From Candidatus Peribacteria bacterium (GTDB lineage: Bacteria > Patescibacteriota > Gracilibacteria > UBA1369 > LOWO2-01-FULL-3): a DNA stretch of 64,000 nt. The DNA lies in assembly GCA_943357285.1 (NCBI GenBank), contig CALRGJ010000002.1:1-64000 (forward strand), in the 5' to 3' direction. Positions 1-8,222 of the stretch are shown piece after piece. Both the position numbers and the translations under genes were made by a program. Within the stretch, counting starts at the first letter, position 1. The number at the start of each line of letters is the position of its first letter. The notes beneath the pieces were generated by a model. The model had not been told where the DNA came from. It saw only the letters and a program-made list of their open reading frames with translations, and searched no databases.

Positions 1-321
1 GGATTAAACAACTTACAAACCGGTGATATTTTAATTAATGCTTCATCTATTTGGTTGAAAGATCCAAATATTAGGAATGAAAGTTTGCCTTATTTCTGCA
101 AACCTGAATTCGTCAGGGAATTTACTTTGGTAATGGATATTTCCTACAAACCTTTAGAGACACCATTGATAAAAGTGGCAAAACGAATGGGTAAGGAATG
201 CGTTACAGGCGACAAAATGCTTTTGTACCAAGCAATAGACCAATTCGAATTATGGACAGGGAAAAAAGCACCTATTGATGTAATGAAGGAGGCACTTGAG
301 GAAGGGTTGAGAACCTATTAA
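1..321 (+). CDS. aroE: Shikimate dehydrogenase, C-terminal part (5' end outside window)
   Basis: The reading frame is open from base 1 and ends at TAA 319-321, so the first 106 codons visible are the tail of a longer gene. The segment INASSIW matches the NATS(I/V)G-type turn of shikimate dehydrogenase. The end, with LLYQAIDQFELWTGKKAP, matches the conserved C-terminal helix (usually GxxMLVxQAxxxFxxWTG). The enzyme reduces 3-dehydroshikimate to shikimate with NADPH in the cytoplasmic aromatic amino acid pathway. The catalytic Lys and Asp lie upstream of the window and cannot be checked. The gene converges on, and overlaps by 4 bp, the membrane-protein gene on the other strand. Confidence 0.85.
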   Translation, partial: GLNNLQTGDILINASSIWLKDPNIRNESLPYFCKPEFVREFTLVMDISYKPLETPLIKVAKRMGKECVTGDKMLLYQAIDQFELWTGKKAPIDVMKEALEEGLRTY

Positions 322-1118
322 TTGTGTCTCAAAAAATTCGCACCTTCTTCATCTTTTGCTTTTGGAGTTTCAGGTTCTTCTTCGGCTTCTACTTCTTTAC
401 CGTAGTCTTTACCGTAAACCGTTTGAGTGGAAAGAAAGTCTTTGTCGTATGTACGAGCAATCCAGCCATAAAGCATCGTAAAAATGCTCTGTACGAAGGC
501 TAGTGAGCCCCAAACTATTGGTAGAGCCACGAAAAGCAAAATTTGTGGACTGCTAACTATTCCAGCTAGACCGAACATAATTCCAGCACTAACTAAAATA
601 GAAAAAGTAATTCCATAAACTCCCACCAAGGCATAGCGATAATTAGAAACGATTTCCAAGATCAAAGCGCTAACCTGAGCGGCAATAATAATGTGTAAAG
701 CAACAGCGTAAGCAGTAATTGTTACATTTGTTGCTGCAGTAATAAAGTAAACAGGCACCATCAAAATAAAGATAATCATGCTGATAATGAAAACCTGAGA
801 AATAGCTGAAGATATTCTGGTATACTTTTCTCTTTCAGTAAGAGCCATCAACCAAGTACTGATAATATTTCCTACTGTTGTAGCAAGGAAAATCATCATC
901 ATTAAAATGAATGTGAAAATTGGACTTACTTCTATCGCAGCTCCGTCCTGAGCACCTGTAAGTGGTGTCATTACAGATGCAGCTAAGACGAAAATCACTA
1001 CTAGAACAAGACTTCCTCCAATACCTCCGGCTGTACCGGCAAGTATTTTCAAAAGAAATGTACCAAAGGAAATTTTTCCTGGACCTAGTTCTTGTACTTT
1101 TGTTTCTGTATCAGCCAT
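318..1118 (-). CDS. Multi-pass membrane protein, unknown function
   Basis: A 266-residue protein with a short polar N-terminus and about six hydrophobic segments (roughly residues 20-48, 65-95, 105-128, 133-158, 163-187 and 190-215). It ends in a charged tail rich in Glu and Lys (EVEAEEEPETPKAKDEEG). No catalytic motif is visible and I do not recognise a family. It lies just downstream of lspA on the same strand with a 14-bp gap, so the two are probably cotranscribed. The tail should face the cytoplasm if the even number of helices is right. Its stop overlaps the aroE stop. Confidence 0.75.
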   Translation of the reverse strand: MADTETKVQELGPGKISFGTFLLKILAGTAGGIGGSLVLVVIFVLAASVMTPLTGAQDGAAIEVSPIFTFILMMMIFLATTVGNIISTWLMALTEREKYTRISSAISQVFIISMIIFILMVPVYFITAATNVTITAYAVALHIIIAAQVSALILEIVSNYRYALVGVYGITFSILVSAGIMFGLAGIVSSPQILLFVALPIVWGSLAFVQSIFTMLYGWIARTYDKDFLSTQTVYGKDYGKEVEAEEEPETPKAKDEEGANFLRHN

Positions 1119-1132
1119 AAGGATGGGGATAA

Positions 1133-1600
1133 TTATTTGACGAGTTTTTCGTCTGTTGTTCTTTTTATTCTACCATAAAACACGATCATTAACAATATCC
1201 CGACACTAATATAAGCATCTGCGAGGTTAAAATTAGGCCAGCTCCAAATCCCAATAAAGTCGACTACAAAGCCTCTCGTAAGCCTATCTATGAGGTTTCC
1301 AAGAGCACCAGCAAGTATTAAAATCAAAGCAGCCCTTCCTATAGGTTGCTCCAAATCAAATTCTTTATTTATGATCCAAATAATCAATCCCATTAAAAAA
1401 ATATTTCCTATAATCAGCAACGTATAAGGAACAGGAAGTCCAAATGCCACACCGGTGTTTTGGCTATACTCAATACGAAAGAATCTTCCAATAATTTCCG
1501 TAGTTTCTTGTGAATAATTGTGAACAAAGTATTTAGTTAATTGATCCAAAACAATTAGAATCAAACACCAAATTCCTAACTTCAAAAATTTATTTTTCAT
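1133..1600 (-). CDS. lspA: Lipoprotein signal peptidase (signal peptidase II)
   Basis: A 155-residue protein with four hydrophobic segments. It cleaves the signal peptide in front of the lipid-modified Cys of prolipoproteins. Both catalytic aspartates are visible: D105 in GNLIDR and D128 in FNLADAY. The conserved NTGVAFG motif is at about residues 48-54. I start at ATG 1600 because the upstream in-frame extension adds 12 residues not typical of the family. A possible promoter (TTGTTT, 17 bp, TCTATT) would place transcription at the ATG. Likely substrates in this window are the lipobox proteins at 12.0, 13.3, 14.9 and 45.0 kb. Confidence 0.93.
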   Translation of the reverse strand: MKNKFLKLGIWCLILIVLDQLTKYFVHNYSQETTEIIGRFFRIEYSQNTGVAFGLPVPYTLLIIGNIFLMGLIIWIINKEFDLEQPIGRAALILILAGALGNLIDRLTRGFVVDFIGIWSWPNFNLADAYISVGILLMIVFYGRIKRTTDEKLVK

Positions 1601-1672
1601 CGTTAATAATAGAACACAAAAAGCTTGAAAAAACAATGTGATAGGTAGAATATCACTCTACAAAAAAGATTT

Positions 1673-2881
1673 ATGAAACAATCCTTTAAATTTGATACGA
1701 TTTTGGCTTTAACAGTACTGTTCTTGCTAATTTTCGGTTTGATAATGATCACCAGCATAGGTGTGCCAAAATCAATCGAGCTCTCTGCTCCAGGTGTTCA
1801 GTACCCAAATTGCAGTGACGCAAATGTAGATTGTTATCTGCTTTTCAAAAAACATTTGGTCAGGTTGGGAATTGGAATTGTGATGTTCTTCTTAGCCTGG
1901 AAAATACCAATGAAATTTTGGAAGAAGATAGCTCCGGCATTTTTTGTTTTGATAGTGATAATGCTGATCATGGTAATCACTCTGGGAAAAAGCTTCGGAA
2001 CCATTGCTACAAACTGGCTGCTGATTTTCAATACGTCCTTTCAACCTTCTGAATTTGCGAGGTTGGCCTTAATTCTTTACTTATCTTATTGGTTCACCAA
2101 ACGGCGAGATTCGGTGGAGAGTTTTCACGATGGATTTCTGCCCTTTTGTTTTATCTGTGGAATGATTCTTTTGCCAGTAGTTTTAGGAAATGATTATGGA
2201 TCTATTGCCGTAATGAGCTTGATTGCTGTAAGTATTTATTTTATTGCAGGAGCAAAATTAAAGCACCTTGGCCTTGGTTTTTTGGGGGCGCTGATTGCTG
2301 CTATTGTTGTGGTTTCTTTTGTTCCCCATGTGAGAGAAAGATTCCAAGGCTTTATGAGTGTGGATAAAGATTGTATAGAGGATTACTGCTGGCAATCTCA
2401 ACAAGCAAATATCGCTGTGGGAAGCGGTGGACTATTAGGGAAAGGTTTGACTCAAGGAGTGCAAAAATCATATTGGTTGCCTCAGGCTTCAGATGATTTT
2501 ATTTTCGCAGCTTCTTCCGAAGAATTGGGTTTTATAAGAATTATTTTTGTAGTTCTAGCCTATCTGGTAATTGCTCTCCGTGGTTACCAAATTGCCAATA
2601 AAGCCAATGGTAGCTTTGAGATGTTTGTGGCGGTAGGAATTACCACCTGGATTACCGTGCAAGCTTTTGTAAATATTGCAGTAAATACGGCTCTTTTCCC
2701 AGTGACCGGAATTACTTTACCTTTTGTGAGTTACGGAGGATCTTCGTTGATAGCGGATTTAGTTGCCATTGCTATACTTTTAAATATTTCCGAAAATACA
2801 ACTTATTATGCGAGTAGTCCTAACAGGTGGGGGGACAGGAGGTCACGTCATCCCGAACTTCGCCGTTATCGAAGAGCTTAA
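1673..2881 (+). CDS. ftsW: SEDS-family peptidoglycan glycosyltransferase FtsW/RodA
   Basis: A 402-residue polytopic membrane protein of the SEDS family, which polymerises lipid II. Family landmarks are FQPSEFARLALILYLS (about residues 124-139), GNDYGS and, near the end, FPVTGITLPFVSYGGSS. The last is the conserved SEDS motif before the final helix. I favour FtsW over RodA because murG follows directly, but sequence alone does not separate them firmly. A loop at about residues 45-55 contains two Cys. The C-terminal tail is Arg-rich because its last 24 codons are read in another frame through the start of murG (74-nt overlap). It is divergent from lspA across 72 bp. Confidence 0.9.
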   Translation: MKQSFKFDTILALTVLFLLIFGLIMITSIGVPKSIELSAPGVQYPNCSDANVDCYLLFKKHLVRLGIGIVMFFLAWKIPMKFWKKIAPAFFVLIVIMLIMVITLGKSFGTIATNWLLIFNTSFQPSEFARLALILYLSYWFTKRRDSVESFHDGFLPFCFICGMILLPVVLGNDYGSIAVMSLIAVSIYFIAGAKLKHLGLGFLGALIAAIVVVSFVPHVRERFQGFMSVDKDCIEDYCWQSQQANIAVGSGGLLGKGLTQGVQKSYWLPQASDDFIFAASSEELGFIRIIFVVLAYLVIALRGYQIANKANGSFEMFVAVGITTWITVQAFVNIAVNTALFPVTGITLPFVSYGGSSLIADLVAIAILLNISENTTYYASSPNRWGDRRSRHPELRRYRRA

Positions 2882-3857
2882 AAAACAGAAGAAAACTGAA
2901 ATTCTTTATATTGGTTCAGCCAATGGTGTAGAGAAAAGTATGGTGGAGAAAATTGGCATACCTTACAAGTCTGTGGCTTGTGGAAAATTGCGCAGATATT
3001 TTTCTATAGATAATTTAATAGATATTTTCAAAGTACCTGTGGGTATTTTTCAGGCCTGGAGAATTTTGAGGAAATACAAGCCGGATGTGGTATTTAGCAA
3101 GGGTGGATTCGTGAGCGTGCCGGTGGTAATTGCGGCAAGCTGGCTTGGGATACGAGTCATAATTCATGAATCGGATGTAAGACCTGGCTTAGCAAATAGA
3201 ATTTGTGCGAGATATGCGGATAAAATTTGTATAAGCTTTGAAGAAACTAAAAAATATCTTCATAAATGGGCGCGAAAAATTATTTTCACAGGAAATCCTG
3301 TAAGAAAAAGCATTCTGGATGGCAATGTGGAAAATGGCTATAAATTCACAGGATTAGACAAACATAGACCGGTGATTTTGGTGATGGGAGGAAGCCAGGG
3401 AGCTCAGCAAATCAATGAATTGGTTCGTGGTGGGATGAATGAACTTTTGAAAAGATTTCAAATTGTACATATATGCGGACGAGGAAATTTGGATATGAGT
3501 TTGCACAAAAAGGGCTATGTTCAATATGAATTTTTGAATGAACAAATGAAGGATGTGTATTCGATAAGTGAATTGGTTATTTCTCGTGGTGGAGCCAATA
3601 GTTTGGCAGAAATTGCAGCATTAAAAAAGAAGGCTTTGGTTATTCCATTGGGGACAATGGCAAGTCGCGGTGACCAGATAGAAAATGCGGAAATATTTGC
3701 CAGAAAATTAGGCTGGGGTGTGATGGTAGGAGATGTACAAGTGGAGGATTTTATTAAAGCAGTGGAAATGGTAAATAGAAATAAATTCAATGTGAAAGAA
3801 AAGTTTAGGAATGGAGTTTATGATATTGTTAAGTTAATTCTTAAAGTTGGAAAATGA
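2808..3857 (+). CDS. murG: UDP-GlcNAc:lipid I GlcNAc transferase
   Basis: A 349-residue GT28 enzyme that adds GlcNAc to undecaprenyl-pyrophosphoryl-MurNAc-pentapeptide, making lipid II on the cytoplasmic membrane face. The N-terminal glycine loop TGGGTGGHVIPN (residues 5-16), HESDVRPGLANR and the C-terminal donor-site motif SRGGANSLAE are all present. Length is normal. The start at 2808 is fixed by the glycine-loop position and lies inside ftsW. The stop TGA overlaps the next ATG (ATGA at 3854-3857). ftsW-murG-glycosyltransferase therefore appear translationally coupled. Confidence 0.97.
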   Translation: MRVVLTGGGTGGHVIPNFAVIEELKKQKKTEILYIGSANGVEKSMVEKIGIPYKSVACGKLRRYFSIDNLIDIFKVPVGIFQAWRILRKYKPDVVFSKGGFVSVPVVIAASWLGIRVIIHESDVRPGLANRICARYADKICISFEETKKYLHKWARKIIFTGNPVRKSILDGNVENGYKFTGLDKHRPVILVMGGSQGAQQINELVRGGMNELLKRFQIVHICGRGNLDMSLHKKGYVQYEFLNEQMKDVYSISELVISRGGANSLAEIAALKKKALVIPLGTMASRGDQIENAEIFARKLGWGVMVGDVQVEDFIKAVEMVNRNKFNVKEKFRNGVYDIVKLILKVGK

Positions 3858-4984
3858 AAATCGGAGTAAATGCTAGACTGCTTACAAAGCCTTTTACGGG
3901 CATTGGACAATACACCAGGAATCTCGTGGCGGAGTTGGCGAGGAAAGATGCTGAGACTCAGTATGTGCTTGTGGTGCCACATGAAATTCCTCATCAACTA
4001 GAGGCTGAGTTTCCAAAAAATGTGGAGATTAAAGTTCTTAAAGAAAAGAAATTTCCAAGTGCGGGACTGCGCAAAACTTGGTGGGAACAGATTCAGGTGC
4101 CGGAGTTTTTCGTTCAACAAAAAGTGGATGTGGCATTTTTCACTTATCCTTCTAATCCGTGGACGAATGATTGGTATAAAAAAGGTCTGAAGACTGTGGT
4201 GACAGTGCATGATTGTATTCCGTGGATGAATAAAAATTATCGCAAAGGAATTTTATCTAAGATGTACCATTCACAGACAAGAAAGGCCGTGAAAAAAGCT
4301 GATCTTGTGCTGACAGTTTCTGGAAGTTCAAAAGAGGATATTGAGAAGGTGTGCGAAGTGAATGAAAAGAAAATCGAAGTGGTTTATAATGATGTATCCC
4401 CTGTTTATAAAGAGGAACCTCATAAGACTTTTGTAAGTGAAGTTTTGGGCAGATATAGTTTAAAAAGTGGAAAATATTTTTTGTATGTTGGTGGCTATGA
4501 TGAGCGAAAAAATGTGAATCATTTAGTACAGGAATTTCTAAAATTTGAGAAGGAACATAGGGGTGTGCCTCTAGTTTTAGCTGGCGGAAAATTATTCAAA
4601 AATAAACTTTATAAGAGTTTTGATAAACTGGAAAATCTTGGAAACATCGTAAAAACAGGATTTCTCAGCGAAGAAGAATTGGCTTGCTTGTATAGAAATT
4701 CGCTAGCATTCGTAAATCTTTCAAAACATGAAGGTTTTAATTTAACAATTTTGGAAGCGGCAAATTCTGGTACAGCAATGATTCTTTCAGATATTCCTGT
4801 GCATAGAGAAGTAGCGGAGAATTCGGCTTTGTTTACAAAAAACAGTGAGGTCATTGAATCACTTGAGGAGATGATTAATGAAAAGAAAAGAAGTGAGTGG
4901 CAAAAAAAATCTGCAGCGTTGGCAAAAAAGTATTCCTGGAAAAAATATGCACAGATTGTTAAAGATATGCTACATTCTCTCTAG
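3854..4984 (+). CDS. GT4-family glycosyltransferase
   Basis: A 376-residue GT-B fold enzyme of family 4. The start MKIGVNARLL with GIGQY(T)RNL is typical of mannosyl- and rhamnosyl-type GT4 enzymes. The C-terminal half has the nucleotide-sugar motif NLSKHEGFNLTILEA (E-x7-E), preceded by YVGGYDERKNVNHLV. No signal peptide or membrane span is seen, so it probably works at the membrane surface. It is coupled to murG by an ATGA overlap, which suggests a role in an envelope glycan. The acceptor and sugar cannot be read from the sequence. Confidence 0.88.
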   Translation: MKIGVNARLLTKPFTGIGQYTRNLVAELARKDAETQYVLVVPHEIPHQLEAEFPKNVEIKVLKEKKFPSAGLRKTWWEQIQVPEFFVQQKVDVAFFTYPSNPWTNDWYKKGLKTVVTVHDCIPWMNKNYRKGILSKMYHSQTRKAVKKADLVLTVSGSSKEDIEKVCEVNEKKIEVVYNDVSPVYKEEPHKTFVSEVLGRYSLKSGKYFLYVGGYDERKNVNHLVQEFLKFEKEHRGVPLVLAGGKLFKNKLYKSFDKLENLGNIVKTGFLSEEELACLYRNSLAFVNLSKHEGFNLTILEAANSGTAMILSDIPVHREVAENSALFTKNSEVIESLEEMINEKKRSEWQKKSAALAKKYSWKKYAQIVKDMLHSL

Positions 4985-4998
4985 AATAAATTTAAATT

Positions 4999-5544
4999 AT
5001 GTTTAGTTTTAGTACTGAAGTAAATATTTCAATAGTGGTGGGAGCGGTGGTGTTTTTGTGTGCGCTATGGTCAGTAGTGGCCGTGCGTCATTTAAAATCT
5101 CTGAAGAAACAGGTGGATGAACAGTGGGAATTGATAGATGAAGAATTGCGAAAGAGACAGAGCATTTTGCCTAATTTAATTGAGACGGTGAGAGTATATT
5201 TAAAGGATAAGGAAGAGCTTTTGGAGAAAATGATTGCGGCGAGAATATTGGCAGCAAAAGAATATGCGGCTGGCATAAAAAAAATTGAATACGAACACGA
5301 TTTAAGTATTTTGATTAAAGAAATATTTGATTTAGGAAAGTTAAATATGGAGCTCGCGAAGGACACTAATTTCCTAGAGCTAAAAACTGAAATAGATGAA
5401 ATAGGAAACGATTTGGAAGAAGAGGTAAAAAAATATAATGAGATGGTCAGGTACTATAATGGACATCGCAATTTAGCGATTTTGAGACCAATCGCAGCAG
5501 TATATAAATTCGGAATGTTGAATATATTTGAGGTGGAGACTTAG
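4999..5544 (+). CDS. lemA: LemA family protein
   Basis: A 181-residue protein with one N-terminal membrane segment (about residues 9-30). Four charged amphipathic helices follow, with the family-typical RRQSILPNLIETVRVYLKDKEELLE-like region (here at about residues 50-75). The C-terminal KYNEMVRYYNGHRNLAIL then AVYKFGMLNIFE corresponds to the usual LemA ending (YNxxVxxYNxxxxxFP...FGF). LemA proteins are membrane-anchored helical bundles with no firmly established biochemical role. It lies 14 bp after the GT4 gene. Confidence 0.85.
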   Translation: MFSFSTEVNISIVVGAVVFLCALWSVVAVRHLKSLKKQVDEQWELIDEELRKRQSILPNLIETVRVYLKDKEELLEKMIAARILAAKEYAAGIKKIEYEHDLSILIKEIFDLGKLNMELAKDTNFLELKTEIDEIGNDLEEEVKKYNEMVRYYNGHRNLAILRPIAAVYKFGMLNIFEVET

Positions 5545-5606
5545 GGTTTTCAAAATAGATTTTACACAAATTAACTGATTAGAAAGCAGCTCTATTAAAA
5601 ATACTC

Positions 5607-5635
5607 TTGACGGTGAGTGAGTACTCACCTAATAT
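5607..5635 (+). promoter_or_regulatory. lexA promoter (sigma70-type)
   Basis: A -35 box TTGACG (5607-5612) and -10 box TAATAT (5630-5635) are separated by exactly 17 bp. The expected transcription start is near 5642, inside the second LexA operator, giving a leader of about 29 nt. Confidence 0.85.
5612..5629. promoter_or_regulatory. LexA operator 1
   Basis: GGTGAG-TGAGTA-CTCACC: an 18-bp dyad with perfect 6-bp arms. It fills the spacer of the lexA promoter, so a bound repressor would exclude RNA polymerase. Assignment to LexA is inferred from position and from the matching second copy. Confidence 0.8.
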
Positions 5636-5653
5636 GGTGAGCGTACGCTTACC
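5636..5653. promoter_or_regulatory. LexA operator 2
   Basis: GGTGAG-CGTACG-CTTACC: same arms and 6-bp spacing as operator 1, with one arm mismatch. It sits 24 bp downstream (centre to centre) and covers the predicted transcription start. The shared form GGTGAG-N6-CTYACC differs from the E. coli (CTGT-N8-ACAG) and Bacillus (GAAC-N4-GTTC) LexA boxes. Confidence 0.78.
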
Positions 5654-5670
5654 TATTAAAAATAATCCTT

Positions 5671-6285
5671 ATGTCAGAGGCATTAACAGAAAAACAAGAA
5701 GCTGTGTTGAAATTCATTGGTGAATATCAAATGGCTTATGGAAAATCTCCTACTCTACGCGAAATGCGCGAACACTTTGGAGTGAGTTCTGATAATAGTA
5801 TCTTGAAACATTTGAAAGCATTGGAAGAGAAGGGCGCGATAAGCAAAGATGATACTCCTAGAGGAATTGGATTATTGGGAAGAGTAAAGGAAAAGCTAGA
5901 AGACACTGGTGTGAGATTGCCTGTTTTGGGATTTATTCCCGCTGGTGGGCCTGTTTTGACTGAAGAGTATGTGGAAAGCTGGATGGGCGTGGGCCAGGAA
6001 TTAGCTAAAAATGCAAATGACTATTTTATCCTTAGAGTTACCGGTAACAGCATGATTGATGCCGGAATTTTCGAAGGAGACCTTGTTGTGGTTAACGCTA
6101 AGAAAACTCCTCGTCATGAGGATATAGTGGTGGCGTTGGTCGACAATCACAACACTTTGAAACGCTTCATGAAAAAGGATGGAAAGGTATACTTAAAAGC
6201 TGAGAATAAGGCTTATAAGGACATCTATCCTGAGAATGAACTATCGGTTCAAGGTGTAATCACCGCACTGATCAGACAATACTAA
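5671..6285 (+). CDS. lexA: LexA repressor, SOS response regulator
   Basis: A 204-residue repressor of full length. The N-terminal winged-helix DNA-binding domain (about residues 1-65) has TLREMREHFGVSSDNSILKHL as recognition region. The S24 peptidase domain follows. The self-cleavage site is Ala91-Gly92 (FIPAGGP), with catalytic Ser127 (GNSM) and Lys164 (TLKRF). RecA-stimulated autocleavage should relieve repression. Two operators in its own promoter indicate autoregulation. No Shine-Dalgarno sequence precedes the ATG. It heads a cassette with a small basic ORF and dinB. Confidence 0.96.
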   Translation: MSEALTEKQEAVLKFIGEYQMAYGKSPTLREMREHFGVSSDNSILKHLKALEEKGAISKDDTPRGIGLLGRVKEKLEDTGVRLPVLGFIPAGGPVLTEEYVESWMGVGQELAKNANDYFILRVTGNSMIDAGIFEGDLVVVNAKKTPRHEDIVVALVDNHNTLKRFMKKDGKVYLKAENKAYKDIYPENELSVQGVITALIRQY

Positions 6286-6369
6286 AATAAATATCTCAAA
6301 AACAGTTTCTGCCGGACATTTTTAAGCATGTCTTGATTCATCGACCCTAATAATTTAATCCTCAAAAAT

Positions 6370-6570
6370 ATGTTCATCACATTCACAATCGACACTCACA
6401 AAAAGAAAAATAAAATAATCAGATTTAATACAAAAAGATTTAATCCAGCAAACGGTTGGCAGAAGTCCATTAATGCTAGGAAGAGAGGTTTCTGGCAGAA
6501 AGCGGTGGCGTGGAGACGCTCACTGAGAGAAGGAGTGTATAAGTTAGGAGGTCAAACTGCAATGTTCTAA
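6370..6570 (+). CDS. Small basic protein between lexA and dinB, unknown
   Basis: A 66-residue ORF that starts 84 bp after lexA and ends 4 bp before the dinB ATG. The close spacing argues that it is a real gene translated from the same message. It is very basic: a Lys/Arg-rich stretch HKKKNKIIRFNTKRF, then several Trp and Arg residues (NGWQKSINARKRGFWQK, AWRRSLREG). No membrane segment or known domain is visible. Context suggests an SOS-induced function, perhaps nucleic-acid binding or division control, but that is inference. Confidence 0.6.
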   Translation: MFITFTIDTHKKKNKIIRFNTKRFNPANGWQKSINARKRGFWQKAVAWRRSLREGVYKLGGQTAMF

Positions 6571-6574
6571 AAAC

Positions 6575-7765
6575 ATGTTTACACTACCACTCAATCAGAG
6601 AAGGCGTCACATCCTACACATAGATGCAGACGCTTTTTTTGCATCTGTGGAACAGGTATTGAATCCCAACCTGAAGGGCAAGGCTTTGCTTGTAGGAGGT
6701 CCTAGCGGTACAAGAGGAATTGTATCGGCTGCCAGCTATGAAGCTCGTAAATTCGGCATTCACGCAGGGATGGCGATGTATCAAGCAACCAAAAAGTGTC
6801 CGCACGCGACGATAGTTCCCGGGAATTTTGAAGCTTATAGAAAATTCTCCAGGCAGTTTTATAAAATTCTTTTAAATTATACGCCCGAAGTGGAAATGGC
6901 TTCTATTGATGAAGCATATTTGGATATCAGTGGATGTGCTGAGATGCATAAGCTCGAATACCCTGAGTTGGCGAGAAGAATTCTTGAGGATATCCACAAA
7001 CAAACTGGCCTCTCTTTTTCCTGTGGAATGGCTAGTAGCAAGATCGTGTCTAAAGTGGCCTCTAGCACGAATAAACCTCATAAACTAACGGTAATTCCCT
7101 ACGGTAGTGAAGCTAAATTCATGGCAAATTTGCCTCTGAGAGCGATGCCAGGAATTGGACCAAAGACCTTTGCGTACCTAGAAGCTCAAGGCCTAAAAAT
7201 AATTGACGATTTGGCGAAGATGAACGTCAGCGAAGTGATGAAAAAATTTGGAGTGCAGGCCATTCCCCTATGGAAACATTGTCTCGGCATCGATAATTCC
7301 AAAGTAATTTCTTCCCATGATTTACCAAAATCTATTTCGAAGGAAAATACTTTTTACGAGAAGAATGTTAATAAAGAAATTGCGTTAAAATATCTACGAG
7401 AACTGTCTGGAATTGTGTTTGAGAAATTGCGCTCGCATGGGCTCCGAGCGAAGACGGTGTTTGTGAAAATTAGATACCTTGATCATGAAGATGGAAAAAT
7501 GGTTTTTCAGGATTTTGGCTTTCAAAAGAACATGGACTTCCCTACTTCGTTGGATATGAAATTATTTCCAGCTGTGAAAAAATTATTCCTAGAAAATTTG
7601 GATAATCAAAAGTCATTAAGGCTCATAGGAATGGGCGTAACCAACCTTTCTCAGAATTACAATTTAAGTCTTTTTGAGCGTGATGACGATGACCAAAAAC
7701 TTCTTTTTGATATTGATGCGATGAAAAAAATGTACGGAGAGGAGAGCATTAAGTACGGAATTTAA
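6575..7765 (+). CDS. dinB: DNA polymerase IV (Y-family translesion polymerase)
   Basis: A 396-residue Y-family polymerase. Metal-binding catalytic residues are D17 (HIDADAFF) and D112-E113 (SIDEAYLD). The steric-gate region FFASVEQ and the helix-hairpin-helix LPLRAMPGIGPKT are present, followed by a little-finger domain. Near the C-terminus YNLSLFE resembles a beta-clamp-binding QLxLF motif. It copies damaged DNA with low fidelity. It is the third gene of the lexA cassette, so LexA control is very likely. Confidence 0.95.
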   Translation: MFTLPLNQRRRHILHIDADAFFASVEQVLNPNLKGKALLVGGPSGTRGIVSAASYEARKFGIHAGMAMYQATKKCPHATIVPGNFEAYRKFSRQFYKILLNYTPEVEMASIDEAYLDISGCAEMHKLEYPELARRILEDIHKQTGLSFSCGMASSKIVSKVASSTNKPHKLTVIPYGSEAKFMANLPLRAMPGIGPKTFAYLEAQGLKIIDDLAKMNVSEVMKKFGVQAIPLWKHCLGIDNSKVISSHDLPKSISKENTFYEKNVNKEIALKYLRELSGIVFEKLRSHGLRAKTVFVKIRYLDHEDGKMVFQDFGFQKNMDFPTSLDMKLFPAVKKLFLENLDNQKSLRLIGMGVTNLSQNYNLSLFERDDDDQKLLFDIDAMKKMYGEESIKYGI

Positions 7766-7780
7766 AAAAGAAAATTTTCG

Positions 7781-7789
7781 TGCTATGTT
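7781..7789 (+). promoter_or_regulatory. Extended -10 promoter for tRNA-Thr
   Basis: TGC followed by TATGTT (7784-7789) gives an extended -10 element, with an A/T-tract stretch directly upstream (7761-7778). The tRNA 5' end lies 17 nt downstream, the same spacing as in the two tRNA-like genes of this window. Confidence 0.5.
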
Positions 7790-7806
7790 GGCAATGCTGA
7801 TAACTA

Positions 7807-7881
7807 GCCGGTGTAACTCAGGGGTAGAGTAGCTGTTTCGTAAACAGCAAGTCACGAGTTCGAATCTCGTCTCCGGCTCCA
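7807..7881 (+). tRNA. tRNA-Thr (anticodon CGT)
   Basis: A 75-nt tRNA with acceptor GCCGGTG/CTCCGGC (one T-T mismatch), D arm, anticodon stem GCTGT/ACAGC with loop TTCGTAA (anticodon CGT), T arm ACGAG-TTCGAAT-CTCGT and encoded CCA. It reads ACG codons. Confidence 0.92.
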
Positions 7882-7901
7882 GAGTGTGATAAAATCTGAC
7901 T

Positions 7902-8222
7902 ATGGATTTCAAATTCGTAAAAATTGTTGTTTTTGTACCAGCTACTCATGCGGATAAAGTGCGCGAAGCTCTTGCTGAATCTGGGGCAGGACACATTGGT
8001 AATTATGATTGCTGCAGTTTTAGCGTGAAAGGAATTGGAAGATTTCGAGGACTAGAAGATAGTAGACCATTTATTGGTAAGGCTGGAAAAATTGAAGAAG
8101 TGGAAGAAGAAAGAATTGAGACAATTTGTCCTAGTGAAAAACTGGATGAAGTATTGGCGGCAATCAAAAAAGTACATCCGTATGAAGAGCCAGCTATAGA
8201 TATTTACCCATTGTTGAATTAA
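7902..8222 (+). CDS. YqfO/NIF3-like PII-fold domain protein
   Basis: A 106-residue protein matching the small alpha-beta domain that is inserted into, or stands apart from, NIF3/YbgI proteins (the YqfO type). Characteristic sequences are KIVVFVPATHADKVREAL at the start, GHIGNYDCCSF, GLEDSRPFIG and the ending HPYEEPAIDIYPL. The fold resembles PII and CutA proteins. The stand-alone form has no settled function; metal or nucleotide binding is possible. It lies 20 bp after tRNA-Thr and ends at a strong terminator. Confidence 0.85.
   Translation: MDFKFVKIVVFVPATHADKVREALAESGAGHIGNYDCCSFSVKGIGRFRGLEDSRPFIGKAGKIEEVEEERIETICPSEKLDEVLAAIKKVHPYEEPAIDIYPLLN

Noticed and set aside
6315-6332. LexA operator before the small SOS ORF (GACAT-N8-ATGTC)
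   Set aside because: It does not match the GGTGAG-N6-CTYACC operators of lexA in arms or spacing. The ORF is more likely transcribed from the lexA promoter.
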